A DNA stretch of 64,000 nt from Microvelia longipes (Eukaryota > Arthropoda > Insecta > Hemiptera > Veliidae), in contig JACMZG010000008.1 of the NCBI GenBank assembly GCA_018340805.1, positions 28,121,914-28,185,913 on the forward strand, in the 5' to 3' direction. The notes under the pieces are model-generated. The model was given only the letters and a program-made list of their open reading frames with translations. It had not been told where the DNA came from and did not search any database. Shown here piece by piece: positions 26,986 through 39,729 of this stretch (its first letter is position 1; each line of letters opens with the position of its first letter). The position numbers were made by a program, and so were the translations under genes.

Positions 26986-29366
26986 CAAAGGTACTACATG
27001 AAAACATGAAATATATAAGGAATTAGGATTTTTACCCATAGGATTATAGGCAAATAGTTATAAAACGTTTGGTAATGCTAGAGAGTAACCGATTTAATAC
27101 ATTGTAACAAAACTTAGATTTTCACAACCATCAGATAAATTTAATAATTTTGAAACTTACATTACATAACATAAACATGTAGGTTATATTATTCATGATT
27201 GTAATTATACGTAATTTTATTCAGACTTTGTGTAATCAATCGTTTCACTAGTTACTTTTAGATTTTACCACGCTATTCTTAATCCTTGTAAAGCGACTGG
27301 ACCTCGAGACCTCCCAGTGAGTTCATGAGATCAATAGAACTAAACAAAACTTTTATTCGGACTTCTTCTAATAGTTGTTATGTAGTCATAGAAAACCCCT
27401 AATTGAAATATTTCGTAATAACCAAATCTGTCGAAAACTTAATACACATAAGATAGAAGTTCGCAGAAATTTTCGTTTAAAATCAACAAGATTTAAAGGA
27501 AGGTTTCATACTGTAATTTATTCGGTTAAACGAATTAAAGCCGAGAGCCGTTCCTCTGAACTCAGGGTTAGAACCCTTGGTTACCATGACTTCTAAGACC
27601 CCGTCTCCTGATTAGCATGATGAAATTATGTAATCAAATCACTACATTTGATCACTACATTGGCTGAAGCAACATCTTTAAGCTCGTTTCTTTCTTGGTA
27701 ATCAGATGAAATTTATAGTGATGATTACGAGTTAACTTCTATAAAATAATGTAATAAATTGTTCACGTAGGCCACATAAATAAAAATTTAAGCTATAGAT
27801 TTTATAAAAATACATATTTTATTTTTATAACATAAAGTCTGTATAAAACACTTGAAAATAAATAAGCAGCTAAGAGAGAAAATACATAAATAAGCGTTAT
27901 TTTCATGATGAAAAGTCGCTGAAACATTCGCTGCTCCGTTTGGTTATTTACATTTCTGATCCAATCGCTCTACTAAAAGGGGAAACGAAATAAACTAAAT
28001 GTAAGATCCTCATAAAAACCCTAAATTTGCAACGAGGAACTCGCATTTGTCTGAGAGTGCTTTAACCAGGATTAAATGTTTATCCTGATCTATTTAATAA
28101 GAATAATTTATCAAGATTTTAGTTTGTTAAGTAAGAGATGTGCTGTAATGTGAGAGATATTAGCCAAGTTCTGAAATAACCGAAATGTCGTCATAGCCAG
28201 GTTTCTAAACTTTTGTTACGTCCCAACCTTTCAGTTTAAAGATTAATCAAATTTCAAACTAAATCGATCCCTCCCACTTCCCCTCTCAACTTCATAAGCG
28301 TCATTTTCCTGATAAAAATTCGGTATAGTGTACAAGTAACTCATTATCGGAGATTCTGAAACATAGATGTTAATTCTATTTACATCTTGTATGTTTTGTT
28401 TTAAATTAGAGTGCCTACAGTAAAATTAATAATTCTCTTTGTAATCATCGACCGGTTAAGAAAATCACTAAATTATGAAATTCATTTTTTGTTTCCAATT
28501 AAAAACAAGGAAAGAATGGCAAAAATGGTAAATTATTTATGCCTACTATATCCAGTCGAATTGTATTTGTCCTCTTTCTTATTGATTTTCATTTGGAAAA
28601 TAGGAATATAAATAATAAATCATTTAAGCAAAGAAAGTTCAAATGAAAAAGATAAAAGTCTAGCAAGGTAAAAAATAGATCAGAAAAAATATAATATAAT
28701 CAATAAAACATAAATGAACGGACAAATTGACAATGAATGAAAATAATTTATGAGTTTATGAAGGAAGAGAAATACAATTGTGTAGCAAATCTGGGTTTAA
28801 TTTTAATGCAACCAAAGAGCGTAGTTTGCCGCGCTGTGGGTCTGGAGTGTAAGGTTAGTGTTTGCTTGTTGAATATGAGATAGAGTGAGATATGAGATAG
28901 AATTGGCATAAAGCGAGAATAGGGACGCAGTCCCAGTGTCTGGACCCCCATTACAATCAAGTTACCATATAAAGAGCCAAGAGGAGACAAAAGAATTCTT
29001 GGCTGAACTACAAACATAAAAGAAAAACAAGACAAATTTTGTAGACTAATAGTTAGTTAAAATTCGACTTTTAAGTAGTTTTAAGTAATAGCAGTAGCTA
29101 AAATTATTAGCTTTCAAATTTATTATTTGCAGATACATGGCATTTTGCCACTTATCTAATAAAATTATTTCGCGGCAAAATAATATGGAAGAGGTGATAT
29201 ATAACCAAGAACGTAGGCACTACATGGCCTACAATATAGGGACCTAAAACATAGCATAGACTATCCATTTTTACCTTACGATTTCAAGTATAAGCACTTT
29301 GCGTCTGATCCTAGGATCAAATTGAAAATGTATGAATTTGAATGAGCACCAGTGGAGTTGTTCATA
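26986..29366. other. Unannotated sequence with two unrecognised ORFs
   Basis: Plus 27375-27596 (73 codons, basic) and minus 28748-29035 (95 codons) are the longest open frames. Neither has a motif I recognise and neither starts convincingly with ATG in context. Part of the minus ORF is less AT-rich (28780-29000). They are left as unsupported. Confidence 0.4.
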
Positions 29367-29621
29367 ATGAAAGGAACGAAGAAAAGAGTCTCTCCACAAA
29401 ACAATAATTTATTCAAAGCGCTTTCAACCTAACATGAGGCCATCATCAGTGCCAGATATAATAGAAAGAATAAAAGGCTAAGAGGAAAGACATTAAAGGT
29501 AAATACATGTTAAACTGTGGAATTCGCAATTTTCCTTCTCTTCTTTTTCGACTCGACGATGTCGGTGAGTCGTAATAGACGACTCACCGACATCGTCGAC
29601 TCTTTTCTTCGTTCCTTTCAT
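29367..29621. repeat. Foldback element FB-C with internal 20-bp hairpin
   Basis: Outer arms are 24/24 perfect (29367-29390 and 29598-29621). A second perfect 20-bp inverted repeat (29553-29572 and 29580-29599) around a 7-nt loop overlaps the right arm. On the minus strand a hammerhead-like order is present at 29449-29422: CTGATGA, T, GGCCT-loop-AGGTT, GAAA, then AGCGCT and T. Stem I is only about two pairs. Confidence 0.85.
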
Positions 29622-30241
29622 AATAAATTGAAAATGGTTGATCATTAGAATAGTTTTCTTTTTAGATGGGTTTCGCGCCTTTGATAAGACCTACTCTTAA
29701 TATCTCTATAGTCATTACAAAAATCAGAGCCGATAGGCTCGTTTAAAGTTAAAACTTTATGTATGAAGTCGATGATGATGTATCTGAAGTCATATTTGTC
29801 AAGTAAATTATAATTTAATTCAAACTGTCAATTCAAGACATTCACATGCAAAGGATGTAACTTTAAAAACAGATATTAGAGCTAAAGATTGTTTTTAATA
29901 GACCTCCGAAAAAAACCATAAACAATTTTAATAAAACTACGACTTCAAAATTCATAAATGTCACAAAGGATATATTATCTAAGTAAAAAAGAGCTTAGTA
30001 GTAAAGCAAAGCAATATTTTAAACTTAATCCTCTAGTTAAGCTATAGTAGAGACAAACCATGACATATTAAAATCTCCTTAAGACTGATTTAAGGAATAG
30101 TAAGAGGAGATTTTTGTCTCAATTTCGCCAGTTTACATAAATCATTAAATAAATAAATTAAATTAAATGAAGTAAGATAATAGATATTTTCTCAGATAGA
30201 AATAAATAAATCAGTGTGTTACACTAAGTAACTACTAAAAA
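29622..30241. other. AT-rich sequence with a small hairpin
   Basis: At 30071-30113 AAATCTCC pairs with GGAGATTT and an inner CCTTAA pairs with TTAAGG. No other feature recognised. Confidence 0.4.
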
Positions 30242-30345
30242 AATCGGGACAGGGTATCTCGGAACCTTTTCTTATTAAATCAGATTCGCTACGCTCATTT
30301 CCACCACGCTCGCTTTCGCTCGGCCCTCAAAATGACAGCTACCTT
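30242..30345 (-). repeat. R1 element, 3' end only (copy C9)
   Basis: AAATCGGGACAGGGTATCTC, ATTCGCTACGCTCAT and CGCTCGCTTTCGCTCGG match the reverse-complemented R1 3' modules. The hairpin is imperfect in this copy. Confidence 0.75.
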
Positions 30346-33016
30346 ATTTAATTTCTGGCCCTACGTATGTTTTACAGGTGAAAGCGCGGTATAAATCTGT
30401 ACCTATAGGTAGAAATAGTTTATTTTCAACACAAGTAATATTCATGAAAATATTTACAATCGTTGTTAGCAGAGATTTTAATGGAAAGTTACGGTTCTAA
30501 ACAGTCACCCTAAGAAATTTTACCGTACAACCAGCAGTAAAAATCATTATGTTTATAATTTGGTAATTTATAGAGCGATTCAGAATGAAGTCATAAACGA
30601 GTTACGAAAATCTGAACACATACCTCATGTGAAAAAACAATTTTTGACCTATCAATCAATGTACATTCGTTGATGTCTCAATTTAGTCCTGACAAGAGTA
30701 ATGACATAATTGAACAAAATTACATGTTCCAAAAGAACATATCAATCTTACAATAGCATTTGGAGCAACGTAGGCCAAATAATGCAAATACATAGAATCA
30801 GACTACCAAAAACAGGAACTGCAAAAGAAGACTACAAAACTCCATACTCCTCTCGCTTAACATATCGATCCCTTCGATTTATGACAGATGAATCCAAATA
30901 TCTAAATATGGGTCATTAATGAAAACTAATAATTACCTTCAGCAAGAATTAGATTGAGTTTCTGCCACAGCAACCAGCGCTTACACAACTTGAAAGTATT
31001 CAATTAACATCTGCAAAAAGTTAAATTGAAAAGATCCTGAAACCAATAAAAAAATTAAATCCTGACCAACACCCAAATTGATTTCTTAACGACCTCAACA
31101 ATCCAAAGTTAAATTTGCTAACTTACTCAGAGCGTGTCCAAGAATTTAAGATTAATAAAGCGTTAAAGAATCTAGAAGATGAGTATTTCTTAATTTAACT
31201 GATTATTATGATAAGAAAATTATTTAATCAACAAAGCACTCAATCATAATATTTTATACTATGTGTTTTGCTAACAATTAAGTTTAGCTGAACCAATAAT
31301 AAATCATTGAAAAGTAATCGTAATATAGTTAAAAAAACCAGATTGAATTTATTAGTAAACGATCTTACGTCGAAAAGCAGAATATTTAAAGCTGTAAAAG
31401 TGCCTGCAACGAATAATTAAGACGCAACTTCAGTTTCTATTTTAGTTGAAAACAATAGTTTCTTATACCTACGACACTAGGTGAGAAAAAATAATAAATT
31501 TAACGAGGCAAAAAGCAACCCAAAACAATATCGTACCGGTCCAAAAAATATATTTACGTCAAAAACCAACTTGTAGAAAAACAATAGTTTGAGTAAGTAC
31601 CGATTAATGTAAACAATATGAATTAATTGCATGAACAAGTAAGTTACTTTCGATTCAATAAGAATTTCAGGCCAAAAGTCGAAGTCTCAAAGAAAATATA
31701 AATTTTGTTCAAAACCTTATGAGAGAAATTAAAACAACAGCGGAGTAGACTAAAAAAAGACAGGCTACAAGAAAAATATGAAGATAAAAGAAAATGCATT
31801 TGACATAGTTCACGATGATAGTCTGTCGATCTCTTTTAAAACACCTATTGTCTTCGTTAAGATCAGTCGACGTGTCTTTCGGTCTATCTAAAAGAATTTA
31901 GATTGGTATAAATGTGGTTGTTCCTATTCACTAAAGAATCTTTTCGTAGCTTCTCATGGTGTTGACTGTCGTACTATTTGAAGGAGACAGTATAAATGTG
32001 TTTTCTTCCATTAGTATCGTAAAGATCGTCAATCTCTTCAAGATTTTTATAGTTTTCAATAAGTCTTACAGTGATTTTAACTATACTATAAGTATTTGTT
32101 TCAATTTTGGTAGTAATATAATAGAACACTGAATGAGAACTGTCTAGTTATATACGAAAATGTTACATAGTACAGTTAATTACTAATAAAATATAGTTCA
32201 TCATTCAAAATTAAAATTAATACTAAAGTATGGAATAAAAATAAAAATTAATGAAAAAACAACAACACATTTACATTATGAGGAAAATGTTTATTAACTA
32301 ATTAATTAAATTAAAATAATTTTAAAATTATTAAATTAAATTCTATTTTGTTAATTAATTTAAATTATATATTTTCGTTATTTTTTTAAAATTAAATTTA
32401 AGACGAGCGTGTCATAAAAGCGCAGACATTGTAAATAATAAAAAGTATTAATTACTATTTAATAAAGCAAAAATAGGTAAAAACCAAACAAAGTAAAAAT
32501 CTAGTAAAAATATTATAGAGAGAGAAAAGCGTGACTAATAACACAGTGCGGTGGAATTCATTATCGGGTTTCCACTCTTGACTTGACAAAGAGCAGTGGC
32601 GAGGCGGTCCCAGTCGCGTCCCGTGTCATTACTCTAGTAACTATACTGAGTCATAAGCAACCATGCTATTATACTAAAAACAATTATAACAATAAAAATT
32701 TTTTTAGTATAACTAAAATTAAATAATGACAAAAGAGTAATAAATGTTTAATTAAAAAAACCAAAACCATTGAAAGTAAAATTAATTATATATAAATAAT
32801 AAAACATTAAGTAAATTTAGAAACTGATTATAAAATAAAAACCTGTTTAAAAGTAATGTTTTTAAAGGAAAGTAAAAAAAAACCAAATCTAAAGAGAAAA
32901 CAACATAAAACTTGCAAAGTTACCCAGAAAATAGATTCATATTAATACTTGACATTACTGACATTAAAAAAGAGTACTAACAAATAAAAGAAAAAAACTA
33001 AAAGTTAGATAAAAGT
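30346..33016. other. Unannotated sequence; possible decayed coding and a GC spike
   Basis: A 69-codon ORF at 30710-30919 and in-frame fragments to about 31200 have a lysine/asparagine/leucine-rich, coding-like look but many stops. They could be a dead transposon ORF; no domain was recognised. At 32545-32660 GC rises sharply, with CTGAGTCAT inside and no ORF. The rest is AT-rich. Confidence 0.35.
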
Positions 33017-34040
33017 TCTATAATATAAACCTCTATTTCCAACCGTTTCCCACAAGGTCAAATTTAATATTTTAAAAAAATATTTGACCTCACATCATAA
33101 ATGTTAATAACGTTAAACTGTTCAAGCTAGAAGGCGAAATTGGTCTCGTTAGAAAGCTGAGTAAAATTCCTAAAGGACAACTTACTAACTTTGTCAAATA
33201 TTGAACTACTGCCCAAAAATTTACATGAAAAAAATGATTTTTTGAAAAAATTGAATTTTATGGAATTTATATGGTAGAGCATTAGAGGAAGTAAGAGATG
33301 AGCAAAAGTTTAGCCAAGAACGGAAAAAACTTCTCTTATGATTGCCCTTTAAGAAAACCCAAACTTCATCATACATTCAATAGTCAAAATGTTAAGCCAT
33401 TCTTCCTAGAAGTTGTAAAAATCAATTTTTTTGCATTTTTGCATACAATGTTAATTACATGGCACAAAAAAATTAAAAATCTTTAAAAAATAGTGTTAAA
33501 GAACAATGTGTCGAATAAAAAGTTTATTTTGTCTCTAGAGTCAAAAATCGTATTAAAAGTCACTTTCGAAAAAAAAAAAAATATTTCTTAAAATAACCTT
33601 TATTTTCTCTTTTTTACGACAAAATATCAGTTTTGGCAACTTCTAGCAACAATAGCATACTTGTTTGACTATTGAATGTATAAAAATTTACATTTTTTTA
33701 AAGGGCAATCATAAGATAAGTTTTTTCCGTTCTTGGCTAAACTTGTGCTGCATCATCTTACTTCCTCTAATTATCCCTACCATCATAAAAGTTTCTATAA
33801 ATTCAATTTATTCAAAAACTCATTTTTCATGTAAATTTTGGGCCATAGTTCCAAAATTGACAAAGTTATAGTAGTTTGTCCTTTAGGAAATTACTCAGCT
33901 TTCTAAACGAGAACCAATTTCGCCTTTCTGGCTTGAACAGTTTAAACGTTATTAACCAATTTATGATTGAGGTCATTTTTTAAATATTAAAGTTGACTTG
34001 TAGGAAGGAAACGGTTGGATGATCGGGTTTATATTATAGA
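33017..34040. repeat. Large foldback element FB-D, ~1 kb with ~400-bp arms
   Basis: Inverted arms at 33017-33415 and 33637-34040 begin and end with the same 15 bases (TCTATAATATAAACC and its complement). They stay clearly alignable throughout, for example AAGAACGGAAAAAACTT against AAGTTTTTTCCGTTCTT and CTAGAAGTTG against CAACTTCTAG, with many substitutions. The centre is ~220 bp and not palindromic. The two ORFs here (33298-33486 and 33665-33871) lie in opposite arms and are by-products. No hammerhead-like core was found in it. It looks like an old foldback or MITE-type element. Confidence 0.9.
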
Positions 34041-34128
34041 CATTATGTCTCTTTTGAGGAGTACTATCACCTCTTCTTTGGTGGATCACTTTAAACACCC
34101 TTGAAAACAAAAACACCCAAAAAACCCT

Positions 34129-34235
34129 GTATATATATAATAAAATATATAAAATAATAATAATATATATATATATATATTATATAATATATATATATAT
34201 AATAATAAATATATAATATATATATAATATATATT

Positions 34236-34266
<31 letters not shown>

Positions 34267-34293
34267 ATATATAATATATATATAATATATATA
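34129..34293. repeat. (TA)n-rich microsatellite
   Basis: About 165 bp of TA with frequent phase slips. The 100-codon minus ORF across it is tyrosine/isoleucine repeat only. Confidence 0.95.
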
Positions 34294-34295
34294 AA

Positions 34296-34350
34296 ATTAT
34301 TGAATACTACCGTTTTGCAAAACATGAATTGTGTTTGTGTTGACACAATA
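34296..34350. repeat. R5 repeat, copy 1
   Basis: ATACTACCG, TTTTGCAAAACATGAA and TTGACACAATATAACTGTGCG. The same elements occur at 46012-46085, but there the first two are in reverse orientation relative to the CACAATATAATTGTG block. Confidence 0.55.
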
Positions 34351-35992
34351 TAACTGTGCGATAGACACCTAGGGAATGTACCAAGCAAGATGCAATGCTA
34401 CATCTGGGAACTGTTGCATCATTCGACCTTCGTCATCATTGATAGCTCTCATAATGTTATGTCTCACTCAGTTTCGTTCCGCCGTAAAATTGGAAACAAA
34501 AATAACTTCATCGTGTTTTACAACACAGGAATAGCTTTTTTTTGAAAAGGTAGCTAAAATAAGGAATTTAAAAAATCTAAAATTTAAATGAACGGCAATG
34601 ACAACGACTTCTTCAAAATGTCGTTATAAGGTATTAAGGAAAAACCAATATTTATTAAAATGCACGCTATTAAATGTTATTCTATATGAGTTTAAAAAAA
34701 AATAATTTAAAAGGAAACTTTCCTAAACGATTTTAATTTAGAATGTTGCCACAATTCAATGACATTAACATAAAAACTTAGGGTTTTCATTTTAAATTAG
34801 AAAAGACAATACAAACCCTTAACTTACAGGAATCTATAGACGACTTCAAACTCGTGAATAAAACAACAAGCAAGCAAGAAGAGGAAAAATAAAAATTTAC
34901 ACAAAAACTTTTAGAATTACACTCAAGAGACAAACAGTGGGATGAAAACCACTGCATAAGTAAAGATTTCACTCCCCCGAGCAATTTCTACTTCTACTTC
35001 CTTCCACTATGCCACCTAAATTTATTTCCGACCTATAAATTATTAGTGAGACCCCAAGTCAATTTTTAATAAGATTTTTCCAGGGTTAGTCTAGGAAAGG
35101 AGATATGACTCGGTATAAATTCAACACTTAACCATATTTCATAGCATTCTAAGGCAAATATATTATGAAATATGTGATAAAAAGTTATAAATAAATAAGG
35201 GATGACAAGTTATTTAAAGCTAGAATAAAGTAGCAAGAAATAATAATAATAAAGAAAATATATGAAAGTTATAAAACCTAACAAATAATAACCTAGAAAG
35301 TTTAACACAAAATATAACTAGAAAAAGAAATAAAGGTATTAGGAATAGCATAGTAAATAATTCATATCTACTTTGTTTTAAAAATAAAATAACAATGAAT
35401 CGAAGATACTACATTCATCAATCAAAACACTGAAAGAGAACTCTAAGAAGACATTTAATGTTTTTCTACAACAATAAAGAAGTGAAAATTCAATAAACGA
35501 TATCTCAGTAAAAACTTTAAGATTAATGGCTCTTTTTCTTTTTTAAGATGACTTACGAGAAAATTTATTATTCGAAATTAGTCATAACAGTGTCATAAAT
35601 ACTAAGGCGATTTAAAAGCAGACGAACTTCGTCATCAAAAAGTTAACAACACTAATAACTTAGAGTTAAAACTTTTTCCATAATATTAGGCATAATTTTT
35701 TGAGTTTAATTTTTTATTTTTTTATAATTATGAAAAGGTGTAAACATTTTAGGAATAGAAAAAGTATATATATTTGAAGAACACATAAATAAAGGTACCA
35801 AGTACAGGATAGTTTGGTAGTTGGTACCTGTATTTACATTTGTATTCAATGTAGTAAAAACACATGTTCTACAAATTAAAATATATTTTTTAATACTAAT
35901 ATTTTTAAACTCTTTCGTAATTACAATAACAACTTGTAAATAAAAATAACAACTTGATTTTTGTTTTTTATCCTTAATTTATTTTAATGTAT
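34351..35992. other. AT-rich sequence with a small hairpin
   Basis: At 35793-35829 AGGTACCAA pairs with TTGGTACCT. The minus ORF 34787-34984 is unrecognised and serine-rich. No other feature was supported. Confidence 0.4.
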
Positions 35993-36053
35993 AAAATAAA
36001 TAAATAAATATATATATATATATTTATTTATTTATTTATTTATTTATTTATTT
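35993..36053. repeat. Palindromic (AAAT)n(TA)n(TTTA)n microsatellite
   Basis: AAAT repeats run into TA repeats and then into TTTA repeats, so the tract is its own inverted repeat. Confidence 0.9.
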
Positions 36054-37740
36054 TCTTAACGTACTTAAATGTTAATGGATATTCTTGGATGTTTATGTTG
36101 TAAAATGGACTAATTAATTGTAGGAGGTTAAAAAGATATATATCACATGAGGTTTACATGAGGAAAAACAGAGCGAAAATGTATGCATTATTATTTCCGC
36201 CTCTGTCGTGGACTTAACTTAAAAAGTAATTTGTCTATGCGGGCATTGGTTTAAGAAAGTAAATTTCTGCAAAATTTATTTTGTTATTTAAATATTCTGT
36301 TATATCAGTTCTGACACCTTATGGTTGAGGCCGAGACGAAATGTTTACCCTTTGAAATTCTAGGGTTCATAACTAAAATTTAACAAACTATATTGTTTTA
36401 TACCTCATAAAATTTTATCTTAATTTATAAAACAGTAAATGAGTATTTTGTAAAAAGCATCATAAGAGAAACTGTTAACTGTAACTATTCAAAGAAACAT
36501 TCACAATCATTAACATTAATCCTAGCAAAAATAAACTACACTATTATCACCACACGATATTAAATCATTACCTCTACTTTATAGCCAAGAATTATTAAGA
36601 TAGAAATTAAATAATATACATCGTGATTAGTTAATAAAAATTTATAATTTTTTTCACTTGCATTAAAAGATAATTACAAATGATAATGATTTCTTCAGGA
36701 AGTTATTCTTTTTCAAAGATCATGCTAAAGGTTTTTACAAACGGCAAATACCTAACAACTTGAGAAATGCATAAAGATTAATTAATATTGGTATTAGCGA
36801 TTATAAATTCCATTGCATAACAATGAAAGTTAATAAAATTAATGGTAAGGTTATGAAATAAAGTTTAATGGAAAGAAAAAACAGCTTGGTTCTAAATACT
36901 TAATGTTTAATTGTTTCAGCTTATTTATACCTCCAAAAAACTTAAGCCAAGAGTGAAATCAGAGAATGGCTAGCAACCAATCAATTACACAAGAACTCTG
37001 CTCCTGGCTTAAGACACAGAAAACTTATAATGAGAGGTCAACAAGCCAAGCTGACAGCAAGTCTTCTAAAATTAAACAAGAAACCTATTTTTTTAAGAAA
37101 AATTTTTAATTAAATTTTTTAATTTTAATTAAAAAAATTGATCTAGAACCTAATTCTAGATTGTCTGCAGACTTTGTGGACTATTATCGAAGCCCATGCG
37201 AATAAGAGATTAATGACTTAAGTGACTTAGTGACAAAAATCCTAGAACTAATCAAAGAAAAATATCTTCAGTTAGAGTTAACACAAGGATATTTGGGTAT
37301 TAGGTATATTCGCAGTGCATGGGTTTTTGTAGTTTAAAGAATACAATAATTTAACTGTATTTTCAGTTTTTTTACATCTAGTGATTTTTATATGGATAAG
37401 ACAGTGTTAACAAAATTAAAATGTGTTTTTAGTATAATTACTCACTTATGTGGAAAAAAGCTTAATGGGGTGAGTTTTATGCTCATTACGAGCATCCAAC
37501 TTGTAATTTTAATAAATCAAACATACCTGAAACAAAAAAATAAATAACATAAACACTATGATATTATGGTTACCTAATTAAAACATAAAATTATTATTAC
37601 AATCAAACATTGCTTGTTTTAGTAAAATTATGCAAAGCCAAGATAATGTACAACATTTAAACCATGAAGACTAATTTGGCAAATGAAAAAAATTATAATA
37701 ATATGATTAATAATATTGTTCTTGCACCCTTTTTCAATGA
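36054..37740. other. AT-rich sequence without recognisable feature
   Basis: No ORF, RNA box or shared repeat seen. Confidence 0.5.
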
Positions 37741-38009
37741 TTTAAGATGAGGTTGTGTCCTATAGGGTGGTAATAAAAAAACTACGGTTATTGTGACGTT
37801 TCGGCTATGAAGCCATTATCAAACCTAAAAATAAATATATTAACAATAAATTAGACAGATAATACATTAAAGATTATTATAAAAGAACCTTATTATAAAT
37901 ATATTGTTAATATATTTATTTTTAGGTTTGATAATGGCTTCATAGCCGAAACGTCACAATAACCGTAGTTTTTTTATTACCACCCTATAGGACACAACCT
38001 CATCTTAAA
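37741..38009. repeat. Foldback element FB-E with perfect 108-bp arms
   Basis: Arms 37741-37848 and 37902-38009 are identical inverted copies over all 108 bases, with a 53-bp spacer. Each arm carries TTGATAA (a variant of CTGATGA), T, GGCT-TCAT-AGCC, GAAA, ACGT and C: plus strand 37928-37955, minus strand 37822-37795. TAATATGATTA is found at 37699-37709 and again right after the element (38010-38020). The perfect arms point to recent insertion or conversion. No ORF is present. Confidence 0.95.
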
Positions 38010-38172
38010 TAATATGATTAAAAATATTTTTATACAAAGCATAAAATAAATTAACAAAGGCTCAAAAATTTGAAATAATATTCATAAATTTAGATTAGGT
38101 AAAAAATCAGGGAATATCATTTTACTAAGCGAAAAGTGTCATGCATATAGTACAAGACATGTTGCATACTAA

Positions 38173-38290
38173 ATTTTACTTTTCCTCATTCCGTAGGTGT
38201 ATAGGAAAAGTATTGTGTTTGCAAAATAATCAGAAACCGAGATGAAACCGGAAATATCCGTTTCAGGTGTTATTTAGGCCTCGTTTTAAA
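38173..38290 (+). repeat. R1 element, 5' end only (copy C12)
   Basis: TTTTACTTTTCCTCATTCCG, TATAGGAAAAGTATTGTG, a GAAACCGGAAATATCCG-type block and GTTATTTAGGCCTC match the first ~115 bp of R1, after which similarity stops. Confidence 0.85.
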
Positions 38291-39470
38291 ATTTGCTAAA
38301 ATATATCGCCAAAACTATAAAATTGAATTTTTCAGATTTTTAAAGCACATAAAGTAAGTACATAAAGTAACAAACATATATAAAGTAAGTATAGTTAACT
38401 CCCGCTCTAAAAAAAAATATTGTGACAATAAAATAGCACCCTACTAAAAGACATAGTTTATAATTTAGTAACATGAAAATACTCAATGATATTAATTTTA
38501 TCTCCAAAACTCACTAAATATATATTGATTTTGGGTTGTTCTTTAAAAAATTAAGTTAATCTTCTTAAAACTTCAAGGATATTTAAGCACATTAAAAAAC
38601 TTAAAAGAAGCCCAACTTAATAGATACTTGACAAGATAACAGTTGTTTTTCCACATTAACAAGGATTTTTTAAAATACGGTTTGCACGTTACTTATTTAT
38701 TTATTCATAGTCAATAGTCAAACAGCAACATGTTATTTATGTGGTTTCGAGTTAACACGAAAAAAGTAAAATGAAATAATACGATAAGGGCACGTAGATA
38801 CGATTTTACCTAAAAACTAACTTATCAAAATATCGATTAAATCTTTAAAAGTTTTTATTAAAAATTTAATAAATCCGAGGAGAGATATAACACTAATACG
38901 TAATGCACTAAGTAAATCTATAAAATAAATCAGAGAATAACATGAATCAAGATAAAATAAATAAACAAATAAATAGAAAATTTAATAAACATATATAAGA
39001 AATAAAATTATAATTAATTTATTTTTAGAAATTGATTTTTTTTTATTTTTAGAAATGAGGAAAAAATATGATACATACAAGGAAATAAATGATAAAATTA
39101 GCAATTATACATATGTACCTCTCAATAGGTATAGGTGACCAAGACGTAAACCGATTTATGACAAATGTAACCTGTACTTTCCCTTACCTTCTACCTCAGT
39201 TATACCTTTAATACCTTACGCATACCTTTAATTTAATTGAAAAAAAACAGTGAATAATATGAAATTTGACTACTTGAGTTGAAGGAAACAATTTGCCTTA
39301 AGGACGAATTTTGAAAACTTAGTACTTTATGAGTTTGTTCGAGTGTTTTAATGCACTCCTAAACTAATAAAAATATACTTTTATTACTTGATTGGATGGC
39401 TTTATATTGTAAAACATTTCTAAACTTTGATGTTTTAGAAGAATAAAAGTCACTCCACAGTTAAAGATGT
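38291..39470. other. AT-rich sequence without recognisable feature
   Basis: No gene or shared repeat seen. Confidence 0.5.
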
Positions 39471-39481
39471 TTACTACAATA

Positions 39482-39525
39482 AAACAGAGCTCTTTCGACC
39501 TAACCAAAGGTCATCATCAGTGCCT
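39482..39525 (-). other. Hammerhead-like motif, left arm of FB-F
   Basis: Minus strand: AGGCA, CTGATGA (39520-39514), an extra T (39513), stem GACCT-loop-AGGTC (39512-39497, five perfect pairs), GAAA (39496-39493), AGAGCT, C, TGTTT. Stem I can form as A-U, C-G, G-U, G-U, A-U. The core residues are all canonical apart from the extra base. Confidence 0.5.
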
Positions 39526-39685
39526 ATTAAATAAATAAGATAAAAAACATACATAAAATACAAAATATACAAAAGAAAACAGATAAATTACAAAAATGGA
39601 CTAATTTATCTGTTTTCTTTGGTATATTTTGTATTTTTTTATCTAAGGGCTTTATACATCCATTATTACATCTTATTTGTTTAAT

Positions 39686-39729
39686 AGGCGCTGATGATGT
39701 CCTCTAGATAGGTCGAAAGCGCTCTGCTT
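39686..39729 (+). other. Hammerhead-like motif, right arm of FB-F
   Basis: Plus strand: AGGCG, CTGATGA (39691-39697), an extra T, GTCCT-loop-AGGTC (one T-T mismatch), GAAA (39715-39718), AGCGCT, C (39724), TGCTT. Stem I can form as G-U, C-G, G-C, G-U, A-U. Compared with the left arm, a G-U became G-C and an A-U became G-U, so pairing is retained despite changes. Confidence 0.5.

Noticed and set aside
27540..27600. GGTTAGAACCC resembling a B box
   Set aside because: Self-complementary 11-mer without A box or tRNA fold nearby.
28748..29035. 95-codon minus ORF, second longest in the window
   Set aside because: No motif, no convincing start context, and composition only slightly less AT-rich than background.
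30710..31200. Possible dead transposon coding sequence
   Set aside because: Coding-like composition over short frames only; no conserved motif could be identified and stops are frequent.
34086..34388. 100-codon minus ORF, longest in the window
   Set aside because: Its middle is TA microsatellite translated as tyrosine/isoleucine.
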